A stretch of DNA of 64,000 nt from Euprymna scolopes. Lineage: Eukaryota; Mollusca; Cephalopoda; Sepiida; Sepiolidae. The translations under genes were made by a program, and so were the position numbers. How positions within the stretch are numbered: the first letter of the stretch is position 1; every line of letters starts with the position of its first letter. This document shows, in pieces, positions 63,195 to 64,000 of this stretch. Location: the NCBI GenBank assembly GCA_024364805.1, contig CM044504.1:106493205-106557204 (forward strand). The letters are read 5' to 3'. A model generated the notes under the pieces. It was given only the letters and a program-made list of their open reading frames with translations, did no database searches and had not been told where the DNA came from.

Positions 63195-63890
63195 GGTTTA
63201 TGGAAAACAAGGCATGATACCACTTGATGTAAGGAGCTAAAAAGAATGAAAGATGATCAGCAAGAAGACAGGCGATGCATATTGATTAGCATTGGGACAA
63301 TTAATCAGAATCAGGAATCGGAAAAAATCGAAACTTTTTGGAGTATCAGAAAAAATTGTGTCTGTTTTCTGATGCTAAAAAAGATTCCTTTAATTAGTTT
63401 TTTTATTTGATTTTGTTTTAAACAAAATTTTCTACTGCTAATGTTAATAATAAAATAAGAAATATTTATTGATTTTAAACTACAAGTAAAACTAAAATCT
63501 ATACCTCACCCTCACAAGTCTGTTTTTATGTTTGGGAAAATATATGCATATTTAAGATGAGTGTTTTTTTTTACGGTAATTGGGGGGGGGATAACAATTT
63601 TATATTTAGAGATTTATAAAAAACCTGAATTGGGAATTTAGTACGACATCTGTAACTGTATTGGAATATGGGGGGGGGGCCTATCACTAATATTGGCCTT
63701 ACTCTTAAAAAAAATACAACACAAGCTATGGGTAGCAGGAAAAGGTGGTAGGAAGTTTCAGCAGCCTGCAGTTTTTGAAAAGAAGCTACTGGAATAGAAA
63801 GTGGTATTATAATAAGATATTTGAACAGTGAATTGATGAACATTACTAGACCAAACAAGCTGGAAGCAGAGAATTTACAATTAAACTGGT
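63195..63890 (-). mobile_element. LINE family C 3' end, split by a hAT-like MITE
   Basis: 'aaaacaaggcatgataccac' to 63286 and 'atattggccttactctt' from 63690 are consecutive in other family C copies. A hAT-like MITE lies between. Confidence 0.75.
63287..63689 (-). mobile_element. hAT-like MITE inside LINE family C
   Basis: Ends 'tagcattgggacaattaatc' and 'cctatcacta'. Flanking 8-mers ATATTGAT and ATATTGGC agree at six of eight positions. Confidence 0.8.
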
Positions 63891-64000
63891 TTCCTTAAAA
63901 TGTGTATTATACAAGCAATTTTCTCTTAATTTAGGCAAAATTTTATTTATAAAAATCAACAATACCGACTTTAGCAATGTCTGAATTCCTTATTTTGAGA

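Overview
The window is eukaryotic, AT-rich and repeat-dense, and carries one recognisable host gene: a polycystin-2 (PKD2, TRPP2 cation channel) orthologue on the + strand. Twelve exons between 6963 and 62442 join without a phase error into 774 codons, with GT..AG at every visible junction. They cover a short N-terminus, S1, the extracellular TOP/polycystin domain, S2-S6 with the pore, two EF-hands, an acidic linker and the assembly coiled coil. The last coding exon or exons lie beyond the right edge. The protein plus the mix of Penelope-like elements, several LINE families, 5S- and U2-derived SINEs and long TA microsatellites suggests an invertebrate, most likely a lophotrochozoan such as a cephalopod mollusc; that placement is inference.

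Layout. 1-6300 is upstream DNA: a Penelope-like retroelement with inverted ends (57-1821), a LINE 3' end, a dispersed ACTAGC-type repeat, a fragment of a LINE with a restriction-like endonuclease, and a long pyrimidine-rich tract before PKD2. Exon 1 is at 6963-7176. Intron 1 (25.7 kb) holds foldback elements, a near full-length LINE reverse transcriptase region, a decayed mariner, nested LINE ends, minisatellites and an 885-base assembly gap. Intron 2 has a 413-base gap. Exons 3-12 are spread over 39.7-62.4 kb with further LINE, MITE and SINE insertions in the introns.

The most unusual non-genic signal is a repeat family whose 5' end matches the 5' domain of U2 spliceosomal RNA. One copy (59786-60322) looks complete, with a short target-site duplication inside a LINE; a second (40220-40400) sits inside another LINE; two more are diverged. 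A 5S rRNA-headed SINE (41609 onward) and hammerhead-ribozyme-like cores in Penelope-type ends are also present. For the host gene, the best observation is that both EF-hand loops have canonical calcium ligands, unlike human polycystin-2. No retrovirus, LTR retrotransposon or Polinton remains were recognised.
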